From the NCBI RefSeq assembly GCF_016798325.1, contig NZ_JAERVO010000009.1:62001-126000 (forward strand): 64,000 nt of DNA, written 5' to 3'. Under the pieces are notes generated by a model. It did no database searches, was not told the origin of the DNA, and was given only the letters and a program-made list of their open reading frames with translations. The stretch's first letter is position 1, and every line of letters starts with the position of its first letter. The DNA comes from Marinobacter mangrovi (GTDB lineage: Bacteria; Pseudomonadota; Gammaproteobacteria; Pseudomonadales; Oleiphilaceae). Below, piece by piece: positions 1 through 8,413 of this stretch. Both the position numbers and the translations under genes were made by a program.

Positions 1-1
1 G

Positions 2-1348
2 GTATTGCTGGAAGCGCTGAGTCAGGTGGAAAAGCCGTCGGAGACCCTGTCCCGGGTGCTCCAACTGGTCGAGTCTGTCCTGCGCCGGACGGCTTATCTG
101 CTGCTGTTACTGGAAAACCCCGGCGCTTTGCGCGAGCTGGTGCGGCTGTGCAGTGAAAGCCCCTGGATCGCAAGACAGCTTGCGGAAACCCCGCTGCTGC
201 TGGATGAGCTCCTCAATACCGAAAGCCTCTATCATCCGCCCAGTCGCGAACAGTTGCAGGACGACCTGCGCCAGCAGTTGTTGCGTATTCCGCTGGAAGA
301 TCTGGAGGAACAGATGGAGGTCCTGCGCCACTTCAAGAAGGCGCACGTCCTGCGCGTTGCCGCGTCGGAGCTGCGCGGCACGCTGCCCCTGATGAAAGTC
401 AGCGATTACCTCACCTGGATCGCTGAAGTAGTGCTGGATCACGTGGTGGAGGTGGCCTTCTCCAACCTGGTGAGCCGGCATGGCTATCCGCACCACGGCG
501 ACGGTTCCGCCTGCGACAGCGATTTCGCGATTGTCGGCTACGGCAAGTTGGGCGGCATCGAGCTGGGCTATACCTCGGACCTGGATCTGGTCTTTATTCA
601 TACTGCCGATCCCAACCGTTCCACCAACGGCGACAAACCCATCGACAACGCCGTCTTCTACACGCGGCTGGGCCAACGCATCGTCCATATCCTGAGCACC
701 CAGACGCCGTCGGGGCAGTTGTACGACGTGGATATGCGCCTGCGACCGTCCGGCAACTCCGGACTGTTGGTCAGCAGTCTGTCCGCCTTCGAAAAGTACC
801 AGCGCGAGGACGCCTGGACCTGGGAGCATCAGGCGCTGGCCCGCGCCCGGGGGGTGGCCGGCAGTCGCGAGGCGTTGGAAGCGTTCGAAACGCTCCGCCA
901 TGACATCCTGTGTCAGCACCGCGATCGTGATGCGTTGCGTCAGGAAGTGCTGAACATGCGGGAGAAGATGCGTGCGAGCCTGGGCACACCGACCAAGGAG
1001 GGCGAAACGCCAGAAGCTTTCCACATCAAGCACGACCAGGGCGGCATCGTCGATATGGAATTCATGGTGCAGTACCTGATGCTGGCGTACTCCAGCGAGC
1101 ATCCGGAACTGACCCAATGGTCGGACAACATCCGGCAGATGGAGGCGCTGGGCAAGGCGGGCGTCCTGCCAGAAGAAGATGCGGAACAATTGCGTGAGGC
1201 CTACATTGCATTGCGCTCGACGATACACCGCCGGGCGCTGCAGAACTTGAACAGTCGCGTTGAGGCGGACGCCTTTCCGGAAGAGCGGGCTTATATCTGG
1301 TCGGTCTGGCAACGGGTGATAGGCGCATCGGGCGCGCCAGAGCGGTAA
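2..1348 (+). CDS. glnE: Glutamine synthetase adenylyltransferase/deadenylase, C-terminal part
   Basis: The reading frame is open from the first base, so the 5' part of the gene lies outside the window and about 448 residues are visible. GlnE adenylylates and deadenylylates glutamine synthetase in response to PII, tuning nitrogen assimilation. The visible part holds the second nucleotidyltransferase domain: the GYGKLGG segment is followed by SDLDLVF, whose acidic pair binds metal. A helical tail follows, with the HIKHDQGGIVDMEF stretch typical of the family. The usual length is about 950 residues, so roughly the C-terminal half is present. ilvE follows 90 bp downstream. Family assignment is firm; nothing about the N-terminal domain can be said. 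Confidence 0.95.
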   Translation, partial: VLLEALSQVEKPSETLSRVLQLVESVLRRTAYLLLLLENPGALRELVRLCSESPWIARQLAETPLLLDELLNTESLYHPPSREQLQDDLRQQLLRIPLEDLEEQMEVLRHFKKAHVLRVAASELRGTLPLMKVSDYLTWIAEVVLDHVVEVAFSNLVSRHGYPHHGDGSACDSDFAIVGYGKLGGIELGYTSDLDLVFIHTADPNRSTNGDKPIDNAVFYTRLGQRIVHILSTQTPSGQLYDVDMRLRPSGNSGLLVSSLSAFEKYQREDAWTWEHQALARARGVAGSREALEAFETLRHDILCQHRDRDALRQEVLNMREKMRASLGTPTKEGETPEAFHIKHDQGGIVDMEFMVQYLMLAYSSEHPELTQWSDNIRQMEALGKAGVLPEEDAEQLREAYIALRSTIHRRALQNLNSRVEADAFPEERAYIWSVWQRVIGASGAPER

Positions 1349-1441
1349 GCCCCTACTGCGTCGGTCGCGGGTTTCCTGCTAGAATAGCGGCTTTTCCGGG
1401 CCCGCTGGCGGGCTCTCCACAGCTTTATCAGGAGCAAAATG

Positions 1442-2368
1442 ATGTCGATGGCGGATCGTGACGGCCTCATCTGGCTGGACGGAGAAATGGTGCCCTGGCG
1501 CGAAACCAAGGTGCACGTCCTCACCCATACGCTGCACTACGGCATGGGCTGTTTCGAAGGTGTGCGCGCCTACAACACCGAGAAGGGCCCGGCGATTTTC
1601 CGTTTGCAGGAGCACACGGACCGTCTGTTCCGCTCTGCCCACATCCTCAACATGAAAATGCCGTTCACCAAAGAACAGGTGAATGAAGCCCAGCGCCGCG
1701 CTGTGCGCGAGAACAATCTCGACGAAGCCTACATCCGCCCGATGGCCTTTCTGGGTTCTGAAGGCATGGGTCTGCGCGCCGATAATCTCAAGGTGCATTT
1801 GATGGTCGCTGCCTGGCACTGGCCGTCCTATATGGCGCCGGAAGCCCGCGAGCTGGGGATCAAGGTGCGCACGTCGTCCTACACCCGCCACCATGTGAAC
1901 ATCACCATGTGTAAGGCCAAGGCGAACGGCAACTACATGAACTCCATGCTGGCGCTGAACGAAGCGATTGCCAGTGGCTGTGAAGAGGCGCTGCTGCTCG
2001 ATAACGAAGGCTACGTTGCGGAAGGGTCCGGCGAGAACGTCTTCATCCTGCGCGATGGCGTCCTGCATACTCCGGAGCTGACCTCTTGCCTGGAGGGGAT
2101 CACCCGTCAGACGATCCTGGATTTCTGCAAGGAGCTGAACGTACCGGTGCGCGAGCGCCGTATTACCCGGGACGAGGTCTATATCGCCGATGAAGCCTTC
2201 TTCACCGGGACAGCCGCCGAAGTCCTGCCGATCCGTGAGCTGGATGGTCGGGTGATTGGCGCCGGCAAGCGTGGCCCGTTGACCGAGAAGCTGCAAACCA
2301 TGTACTTCGATGCGGTCAAGGGCAAGCGTCCCGAGAATGCCAGCTGGCTGACCCTCGTTAACGATTGA
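1442..2368 (+). CDS. ilvE: Branched-chain amino acid aminotransferase
   Basis: Class IV PLP aminotransferase that transfers the amino group between glutamate and the 2-oxo acids of valine, leucine and isoleucine. About 308 residues, the normal IlvE length. The PLP lysine lies in KANGNYMNS (K161 counting from the first ATG at 1439), matching KAGGNY of the E. coli enzyme. SEGMGLRADN and GTAAEVLPIRELDG are also family-typical. In-frame ATGs lie at 1439, 1442 and 1448. The AGGAG at 1430-1434 is best spaced for 1442, so that start is used. A TAGAAT at 1380-1385 could be a -10 box, but no good -35 accompanies it. The glnE-ilvE order is common in pseudomonad-type genomes. Confidence 0.95.
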   Translation: MSMADRDGLIWLDGEMVPWRETKVHVLTHTLHYGMGCFEGVRAYNTEKGPAIFRLQEHTDRLFRSAHILNMKMPFTKEQVNEAQRRAVRENNLDEAYIRPMAFLGSEGMGLRADNLKVHLMVAAWHWPSYMAPEARELGIKVRTSSYTRHHVNITMCKAKANGNYMNSMLALNEAIASGCEEALLLDNEGYVAEGSGENVFILRDGVLHTPELTSCLEGITRQTILDFCKELNVPVRERRITRDEVYIADEAFFTGTAAEVLPIRELDGRVIGAGKRGPLTEKLQTMYFDAVKGKRPENASWLTLVND

Positions 2369-2435
2369 TCCGTGATGGCCGGCGCTGCCGGTCATGAACC
2401 CGTAACGCTAACCCACGAGTCTGCGGAAGAACACT

Positions 2436-2843
2436 ATGGCCGATGTCATCACCGTACCCGTCTCCTTTGGCGAGGTGCTCGACAAGATCACGATCCTTGA
2501 AATCAAATCCGAGCGTATCGAGGACGCCGATAAGGTGCGCAACGTGCGCCTGGAACTCGATGAGCTGAGCAAGACCTGGAACGAAGCCGTTCCGGATCAG
2601 TCCGCGATTGGCGAATTGCGTCAGCAGCTCAAGGCCGTCAACGAAGCGCTCTGGGAAATCGAGGACGATATCCGCGACCAGGAAGCCGCTCAGGACTTCG
2701 GGTCACGTTTCATCGAACTGGCTCGCGCGGTCTATGTCACCAATGACAAGCGTGCTGCGATCAAGAAAGAGGTGAACCTCGCGCTGGGTTCCCGTTTCGT
2801 CGAAGAGAAGTCCTATAAGGACTACACCGCCGGCCAGAAATAA
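2436..2843 (+). CDS. DUF6165 family protein
   Basis: Small soluble protein of 135 residues, charged and mostly helical by eye, with no signal peptide or membrane segment. The opening (VPVSFGEVLDKITILEIK) and the pattern ERI..A.KV..V..EL..L match what I know as DUF6165, a family of unknown function often found beside LPS core genes. No catalytic motif is evident. It starts at ATG 2436 with a weak purine-rich ribosome site (GGAAGA) and is followed by a strong terminator. That isolates it from the convergent GT8 gene. A role in the envelope is suggested only by the neighbourhood. Confidence 0.7.
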   Translation: MADVITVPVSFGEVLDKITILEIKSERIEDADKVRNVRLELDELSKTWNEAVPDQSAIGELRQQLKAVNEALWEIEDDIRDQEAAQDFGSRFIELARAVYVTNDKRAAIKKEVNLALGSRFVEEKSYKDYTAGQK

Positions 2844-2870
2844 TCGGCCAAGGGCTTTCCCTGCACCATC

Positions 2871-2903
2871 AAAAACGCCGGCCTGTTAGCCGGCGTTTTT
2901 TTT
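2871..2903. terminator. Bidirectional rho-independent terminator
   Basis: A perfect 7-bp stem, CGCCGGC (2876-2882) with GCCGGCG (2889-2895), has a 6-nt loop. It is preceded by five A and followed by eight T. The A tract lets it work on both strands, ending the DUF6165 gene and the convergent leftward GT8 operon. Confidence 0.92.
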
Positions 2904-2919
2904 CTGCCCTGATTTCGGC

Positions 2920-3885
2920 TTATTCGTACAGGCTAAAACCGTTAGCCCGGTACCAGCGTTTGTTTTTCTCGCAGCGCCAGAGCTTCTTCAGGCGAGAGAT
3001 GGAGGCGTAGGCCTGGAAATAGTCAGCCAGCGTCGGTTTCGGGCGGGGCGATTCGGCCAGTTGATCCGCATAGCGGTCATACTCACCGGCCAGCGGATGG
3101 AAGCGCACCTTGCGCCAGGGTTTGTCCCAGCCAATGTAATGGATGATGCCGGGGTTCAGATTGGCCTCGCGGATTTCCTTCGGGTCGAACCGCGCGATTT
3201 GCTCACTGTGACGATACAGGCCGGTCTGGTGATTCCAGCGCAGCGGCAGGTGTTTCCAGCGGGTGTGCAGGATGCCGTTGAGTGCACACTGATCGTTGGT
3301 ACTGATCCGGTGCGGGTTTTCCTGCTTGAAGCGAATCACCTCATTGGAGATGTCGTCCCGGCGCCACAGTTCTAGATTCAACAGCAGTACGCCGGAGTTG
3401 AAGTACTCGTCCTGCGGAATGCCCAGCTGCTTGTAGGTGTGGCTAGACAGGTTCTCCACCGCGGCGACGTGGTAGTCGGATATATCCGTCGCGGCCAGTT
3501 CCAGTATGTCGCCGAGGACAATGACGTCGCAGTCCAGGTAAACCACCTTCTTCACCGATTCATCGAATATCTCGGGGATGGCGATGCGGTAGTAGGCCGA
3601 CGCGGTGATGTGTTTGATGGTCGGTAGATGTTCGAACCGGGATTTGTCGAAAGTGACAAAGTCGATGCCTTTACCACCGGCCTTTTTCACTTCTTCTTCC
3701 ATCACTGTCTTGGTGCTATGCGCAATACCACCGTCAATGCAGTAGAGATAGACCCGTTCTGGATCCGAGCAGTTACGAATCAGTGAGGTGAACATTACCG
3801 TCAAGTGCATGGCGTAGTTCTGGTCGGAGCTTGCAACGACGGCAACGGCATCGGCCGGTAGAGATCGGGGTTGCTGGTTACTCAT
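2920..3885 (-). CDS. Glycosyltransferase family 8 (LPS-type)
   Basis: GT8 retaining glycosyltransferase of 321 residues, of the kind that adds glucose or galactose to the LPS outer core (WaaJ/WaaO/RfaI-like). It has a GT-A fold with the N-terminal nucleotide-binding strand (VAVVASSDQNY), metal-binding DCD at 118-120 inside VYLDCDVIV, and the family-typical FNSGVLLLNLELWR. NDQCALN and the C-terminal IIHYIGWDKPW segment, which supplies the third metal ligand, are also present. It starts at ATG 3885, 7 bp after the stop of the upstream GT8 gene, and is the last gene of the leftward operon. It resembles that gene along its length, so the two probably arose by duplication. Sugar and acceptor cannot be told from sequence. 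Confidence 0.88.
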   Translation of the reverse strand: MSNQQPRSLPADAVAVVASSDQNYAMHLTVMFTSLIRNCSDPERVYLYCIDGGIAHSTKTVMEEEVKKAGGKGIDFVTFDKSRFEHLPTIKHITASAYYRIAIPEIFDESVKKVVYLDCDVIVLGDILELAATDISDYHVAAVENLSSHTYKQLGIPQDEYFNSGVLLLNLELWRRDDISNEVIRFKQENPHRISTNDQCALNGILHTRWKHLPLRWNHQTGLYRHSEQIARFDPKEIREANLNPGIIHYIGWDKPWRKVRFHPLAGEYDRYADQLAESPRPKPTLADYFQAYASISRLKKLWRCEKNKRWYRANGFSLYE

Positions 3886-3892
3886 GTTCGAA

Positions 3893-4822
3893 TCATTTCC
3901 CCTGGTAGTGCGCCGAGAGCTGACTGCGGCGTTTCAGGAATTTCCAGTGACTGCGGAGCGCAAAGAAATAGCGGCGCCGGGTGGCTGTATCGTCACCGAC
4001 AAGAGGCTGGCCGGCCCACGGCGTCTCATTGAGGACTTTGCGGTAGTAAGTCTTGAAGGGGTGGAAGCAGTAACGCTTCCAGGGTTTCTTTTCGCCCGTG
4101 AAGTGAACGATGGCTGGATGCAGCATGGCGTCATTCATATCGCCCCGACTGTAGGTGCAGCCCTCATGGTATTTCCGGACTACCTTGTAAACATCGGACT
4201 GAACATTCCACTTCAGCGGCAGTCGGACCCAGTCATTCTGCAATACCGCGTTCAGGCTGCACTGATCCACGAACTGAAGGGAGCTGGCATGTTCGCGGGC
4301 GTACTCGGTAACCTGCCGGTGCAGCTGGCGTTCTCTCCAGGCGGCCAGGTCCATGACGAGCAGGCCTGAGTTGAAATACTCGGTGCGATCGACTTCGATG
4401 TCCTTGCAGGCTTTGGGCGACAGGTTCTCAACAGCGGCGGTGGAATTCCCCTCAAGATCCAGATTCCAGAGCGCAATCAGGCTTTGCAGAACGATGGTGT
4501 CTGCATCGATGTAGATGATGCGCCCAACATTGGCTGGAATGTATTCGGGTAGATTAATGCGCTGGTAGACTGCCGAACCGTAACGATGCGTCGGTAGCCC
4601 CTCATAGAGTCGGTCATCCGGGCTGTAAGTGGTTAACGTGCTGCCCAGTGCCTCCAGCATGCCGCTCAATCGTTCCAGGCTGGCGCCGGAAATGCCGCAG
4701 TTGATGAGGTGGAAATGAATAGGCGCTTCCGGGGTTGCCCTGACGGCCGAGCGCATCATCACGGCCGCATAGGCAATGTAGTTCTCGTCGCAACAGGCGG
4801 CCACTGCAATGGCGTCAGACAT
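3893..4822 (-). CDS. Glycosyltransferase family 8 (LPS-type), second copy
   Basis: Second GT8 enzyme of the leftward operon, about 309 residues from the chosen start. It has IAVAACCDENY at the N-terminus, a DAD metal motif within IYIDADTIVL, YFNSGLLVMDL, VDQCSLN and IVHFTGEKKPW near the C-terminus. The frame is open back to 4879, with ATGs at 4879, 4834 and 4822. The ATG at 4822 is preferred because it matches the start of the downstream paralogue and leaves only an 8-nt overlap with the ligase stop at 4815. No strong Shine-Dalgarno distinguishes it. It is probably translationally coupled to the ligase gene. It likely adds a hexose to LPS core or O-chain; donor and linkage are unknown. Confidence 0.87.
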   Translation of the reverse strand: MSDAIAVAACCDENYIAYAAVMMRSAVRATPEAPIHFHLINCGISGASLERLSGMLEALGSTLTTYSPDDRLYEGLPTHRYGSAVYQRINLPEYIPANVGRIIYIDADTIVLQSLIALWNLDLEGNSTAAVENLSPKACKDIEVDRTEYFNSGLLVMDLAAWRERQLHRQVTEYAREHASSLQFVDQCSLNAVLQNDWVRLPLKWNVQSDVYKVVRKYHEGCTYSRGDMNDAMLHPAIVHFTGEKKPWKRYCFHPFKTYYRKVLNETPWAGQPLVGDDTATRRRYFFALRSHWKFLKRRSQLSAHYQGK

Positions 4823-6209
4823 GGGGTTGGGCATCTTCAAGTCGACGGCGGAAATGGAATGAGTAGACGAACCCGACAATCACGGCGTTCAGATACTGGC
4901 CAGTCGGGTAGAGTATATAGGATTCAAACATGTTGATCACAATCCAGAAGGCCAGGAAACACCAGGCAAAGACAAACACATCCCAGGGCATGTCGCCTCC
5001 GCGGAAGGCTCGAACGGTGGCGATGCCGATCCAGACGATCAGGGCGACCAGGATTGCCGTGCCGAGGAGGCCCTGAGCGACCAGGGTTTCCATGAAGGTA
5101 TTGTGGAGATGGCCAAAATTCTGCTTAAACGACGCACCAAAGTAATCCGAGTGCTGAATCATTTCTTTTGTTGAGCCCGCGCCCCATCCCAGCAACGGAC
5201 GTTCGCCAACCCAGCCCATCGCCACGCGCCAGGAATAGAGCCGCACCCCACTGCTTGTCTTCGGATCGACGTTTTCACTGGGCGCCTCCAGGATTTTGTC
5301 GATCTGGATATCGGTCGTTGAGAAGCGCTTTTCCACCGTCTGGGAGGAGTTCAGGGTGAGGCTGATGGTCACTACAAACGCGCCAGCAACCAAAGCCAGT
5401 AGCAGGCTGAGTTTGCGCTTTTCTCCTTGGGACTCTCGACTCGTCAATAAGCGGCCGATCAACAGGATGACCGCAACGAGAGCGGCCTGGAGCAATCCCA
5501 GCCACACGGCACGGGTCTGTGAAGCCAGGGTCCCTTCAATGGCCAACAGGAGGGCGGCAAGCAGGAGTGGAAAGACGGCCATGGATACCAGCCAGCCACG
5601 GTGACAGCTCCAACGAATGAGCCGTGGAGACAGGCAAAGCAGACACAGCAGGTAAGTGCCGAAGAACATGCCCGTGTGTTCGGCGTTGTGTATGCCAAAG
5701 TCGACCCTGTAGCCCTTGAGTGCCCGGATCCATTCAGCCGCTCTGAATTCGAGTCCCAGATAAACGTAGAGTCCCGCCAAAGCCAGGAGCAGGACAGGCC
5801 ACGCCCTTGCGGGTCGAAGCATACTGACTCCCGCCGCGACCAGTAAAACCATGAGCGGTTTGAGGTAATGTCGGGTGACCTTGGAACTGGGGTCTACGTA
5901 TTCCGGCAGCGATACGTGATACCAGAGTTGCACGAGCACCAGGTACGCGAGCAGGACCAAGCAGATCCGAAAAATGGGGTCGGTCAAAATGACACGTTTC
6001 AATGGGCTGCTGTTGCGACCCAGAGCCAATATGCCGACCAGCAACACGACCAGCAGGGTTTCCGCCGTCCGGTAAGTGGAAAACCAGGGCAGGAAGCAAA
6101 AGACATAGGCGGCCAGCACCGTGAGGTAAGTTTTCCTCAATCCGTTCAAAGACGTGCCGGCGATTGTGGTCCAGAAACGGTTGGCGATACCCGGAGAAAC
6201 CTGATTCAT
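4815..6209 (-). CDS. O-antigen ligase / polymerase family membrane protein
   Basis: Polytopic inner-membrane protein of 464 residues with about 11-12 hydrophobic segments. It has a large periplasmic loop (roughly 285-365) before the last helices, the architecture of WaaL/Wzy (Wzy_C family). Key features are the Arg in SQTRAVW (R233), at the position of the essential loop arginine, and HLHNTFME (367-374), typical of the family. It would join O-chain or other glycan from undecaprenyl diphosphate to lipid A-core, or polymerise repeats. Sequence alone does not separate ligase from polymerase. Its ATG overlaps the GT9 stop as ATGA (6206-6209), so the two genes are coupled. Confidence 0.85.
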   Translation of the reverse strand: MNQVSPGIANRFWTTIAGTSLNGLRKTYLTVLAAYVFCFLPWFSTYRTAETLLVVLLVGILALGRNSSPLKRVILTDPIFRICLVLLAYLVLVQLWYHVSLPEYVDPSSKVTRHYLKPLMVLLVAAGVSMLRPARAWPVLLLALAGLYVYLGLEFRAAEWIRALKGYRVDFGIHNAEHTGMFFGTYLLCLLCLSPRLIRWSCHRGWLVSMAVFPLLLAALLLAIEGTLASQTRAVWLGLLQAALVAVILLIGRLLTSRESQGEKRKLSLLLALVAGAFVVTISLTLNSSQTVEKRFSTTDIQIDKILEAPSENVDPKTSSGVRLYSWRVAMGWVGERPLLGWGAGSTKEMIQHSDYFGASFKQNFGHLHNTFMETLVAQGLLGTAILVALIVWIGIATVRAFRGGDMPWDVFVFAWCFLAFWIVINMFESYILYPTGQYLNAVIVGFVYSFHFRRRLEDAQPHV

Positions 6210-7246
6210 ACCGTGGCCCTGTTAGCGATCCACTCATCAAACTTTTGGCAGACCTCGTCGGCGGTGATCAGTTCCATCGCGCCTTCAAATTCCGCTTTCA
6301 TGCCCCAGCGGGCTGTATCCACGGTTTTTCCGGTGAATTTTTCCAGTGCCTCCGGATAACGATCGACACACCACTGCAGTGAGTTGTAGGGGCCCGAGCG
6401 ATTCGGATTGCTGGCCGCAAACAGGCCCAACACATCGGTGCCCATGGCGCTGGCGATGTGCGCGGGGCCCGTGTCCGGCGCGATCAGCAGGTCTGCCCCG
6501 CCAAGCAGGGCCGTCAGCTGTTTGAGCGTGTCCTGGCCGCACAGGTTGAGCGCCGGTTGGGTCATGGTCGAAGCGATGCGTTCGCAATATTCTCGCTCAT
6601 AGGGGGCCGGACTGCCGACCAGAATCAGGCGAGCACCGTGCTGTGCGACGATATGGTCGGCCACGGCTGCATAGCGATCAGCACTCCAATTGCGTAACGT
6701 GTGGCTGGCGCAGGGACTGATCACAACATTGGGCCGATCGTTTGCCAAGTGCTCACTGGCGAACGCATGATCCGACTCGCTCAGGGGGATCGTCCAGCGC
6801 GGTGGGGCAGCTTCCAGCCCCAGGGGCACCAGAAAGCTGGCCAGGCAATCGCGAACGTGTTGTTTGGGGGCTGCCGGGATCCGACGATTGATAAACAGGC
6901 TATGGAGATCCTTGCTGCGAGCCCGGTCGTAGCCGACCTTGATTCTGGCCGGTATCACGGTGGCGGCCAGGTTGGCCCGGAAAGCCACCTGCATGTGAAG
7001 CAGGGCATCGAACCGGCGCCCACGGAGTTGCTCTCGCAAATCGCGGTAGCCCTGCAAGCCGCTTTTTTTATCGAAAACGATAAACTCGACGCCGGGCAGA
7101 TCGCCAACCAGCCTGGCTTCGACCTTGCCAATAATCCAGGTGATCTTAACGTCCGGGAGTTGTGCCTGAAGGCTGAGCACCACAGGTATGACATGCGTGA
7201 CATCGCCGATGGCCGACAGGCGCATGATGCAGATTGACTTGATCAA
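6206..7246 (-). CDS. Glycosyltransferase family 9, heptosyltransferase-like
   Basis: GT9 enzyme, about 346 residues from the chosen start, of the type that transfers ADP-heptose to the LPS inner core. The GT-B N-terminal motif is MRLSAIGDVTHVIPV, and the nucleotide-sugar site is APDTGPAHIASAMGT (PDTGPAH about 257-263). The reading frame opens with a GTG at 7273, but TTG 7246 gives MIKSICIMRLSAIGD, which aligns better with the family and has a GGA upstream. The start is therefore uncertain. It heads the leftward operon GT9-ligase-GT8-GT8 and is divergent from kdkA. Whether it is WaaC-, WaaF- or WaaQ-like cannot be decided here. Confidence 0.85.
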   Translation of the reverse strand: MIKSICIMRLSAIGDVTHVIPVVLSLQAQLPDVKITWIIGKVEARLVGDLPGVEFIVFDKKSGLQGYRDLREQLRGRRFDALLHMQVAFRANLAATVIPARIKVGYDRARSKDLHSLFINRRIPAAPKQHVRDCLASFLVPLGLEAAPPRWTIPLSESDHAFASEHLANDRPNVVISPCASHTLRNWSADRYAAVADHIVAQHGARLILVGSPAPYEREYCERIASTMTQPALNLCGQDTLKQLTALLGGADLLIAPDTGPAHIASAMGTDVLGLFAASNPNRSGPYNSLQWCVDRYPEALEKFTGKTVDTARWGMKAEFEGAMELITADEVCQKFDEWIANRATV

Positions 7247-7405
7247 GGAAACATCCGTTAGTGCTGACAACACGGGCTATCTGGAGCCGCGATGGTGTTC
7301 GTTGTTAAACTCGGCGTATTCTAGCGCACTTGGAACCGGGCGTCTTTGCTGTCCGCCGGGCTGCGGGTTCGAGTCATGTCACAGGGAGAAGCGGTCAGCA
7401 CCGTC

Positions 7406-8134
7406 ATGATCATGCAGAAAGAAAAGTATGTTCCGGGGCACGGTGCAGCGCTGCTGGTCAATCCGGATTACGCTGAGGTGACGCCAGACTGGTTTCTGCC
7501 CGCTTTCTGGGGCACCCGGGCGGTATCCGTCAGCAGTGGCGGGCGAGGAAGTGCCTGGTTTATCGACGGGCCCAGAGGCGGAATGGTGCTGCGCCACTAC
7601 CTCCGTGGCGGTTACGTTGCCAAAGTGTCCCGTGCGGCCTATCTCTACACGGGGGAGGAGCAGACGCGTTCCTTTGCCGAATTTCGATTGCTGAGTCAGC
7701 TGCGGGATCTGGATTTACCGGTTCCAGAGCCCGTGGCGGCCCACTACAGGCGAGTTAACGGTCTTTTCTATGAGGCGGCCATTCTCATTGGGCGCATTGA
7801 AGATGTCACTCCGCTTGGGGATTGCGCCGGTGATCTCAGCGAGGATGGCTGGCGTCGACTCGGTCAATTGCTGCGTCAATTCCATGATGCCGGAGTCAAT
7901 CATCCCGACCTGAACTGCTTCAACATTCTACTCCAGCATCAAGCTTTCTATGTGATCGATTTTGACAAGGGCCGAATCGAATCCAATCGCGAGCCAACGG
8001 CGTCTTGGCGGAAGCGGAATCTGGAACGCCTGTATCGCTCACTGGCTAAGCTCGACGTCGATTCGTTCGATCTGAGGGCGCGCTGGAAGGCGCTGGAAGT
8101 TGGCTATGCCCGGGTTCCGGCGACTCAGCAATGA
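7406..8134 (+). CDS. kdkA: 3-deoxy-D-manno-octulosonic acid (Kdo) kinase
   Basis: Protein-kinase-like enzyme of about 242 residues that phosphorylates Kdo on Kdo-lipid A with ATP at the inner membrane. The glycine-rich GGRGSAWF (about 45-52) leads. The catalytic-loop motif HPDLNCFNILL (166-176) and the metal-site DFDKGR (185-190) are characteristic of KdkA. The frame is open from 7346. ATGs at 7376, 7406 and 7412 are possible; 7406 is chosen because a purine run (AGGGAGAAG, 7383-7391) precedes it, although the spacing is long. KdkA usually occurs in species whose LPS carries a single phosphorylated Kdo. waaA, its functional partner, is about 16 kb away. Confidence 0.88.
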   Translation: MIMQKEKYVPGHGAALLVNPDYAEVTPDWFLPAFWGTRAVSVSSGGRGSAWFIDGPRGGMVLRHYLRGGYVAKVSRAAYLYTGEEQTRSFAEFRLLSQLRDLDLPVPEPVAAHYRRVNGLFYEAAILIGRIEDVTPLGDCAGDLSEDGWRRLGQLLRQFHDAGVNHPDLNCFNILLQHQAFYVIDFDKGRIESNREPTASWRKRNLERLYRSLAKLDVDSFDLRARWKALEVGYARVPATQQ

Positions 8135-8413
8135 CGGAGGTTATTATTAGCCGGGAAGTGATCGACCTCGATTTTGATGTCATGAATACCCCTAGTGGGC
8201 AATGATCGCAGGTCTGGGATTGACGACCGTTCGATGGCTCTCCACGACCATGTAGCCGAAGACAATACGGCAGAGACAGCGGCCAGCTTCAGAGCAAGCG
8301 TTACGACATCCTCTATGTATACATCCAGCAGGCCTTTCGTTTTGCCTTATCACTTTTTCAGCATGTCCATGCTGCCGTAGTTCCGTGTCTATGGAATCAA
8401 AGGTAATATCCTG
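8135..8413. other. Intergenic stretch between kdkA and rmlB, possible gene remnant
   Basis: No convincing gene. Overlapping the kdkA stop, an ATG at 8131 opens a 24-codon frame that ends at 8205; it resembles nothing I know. Further along, several frames stay open for 40-60 codons on both strands (for example 8195-8380 on the plus strand) without a recognisable domain. The open frames suggest decayed coding sequence at the edge of the acquired O-antigen-type block, but chance is possible. No terminator and no JUMPstart/ops-like element is evident before rmlB. Confidence 0.3.

Noticed and set aside
107-1312. 401-codon minus-strand frame opposite glnE
   Set aside because: Antisense shadow in GC-rich DNA; the plus strand carries the adenylyltransferase motifs.
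8340-8413. JUMPstart/ops element before rmlB
   Set aside because: The sequence GCTGCCGTAG only loosely resembles the ops core GGCGGTAG; the match is too weak to report.
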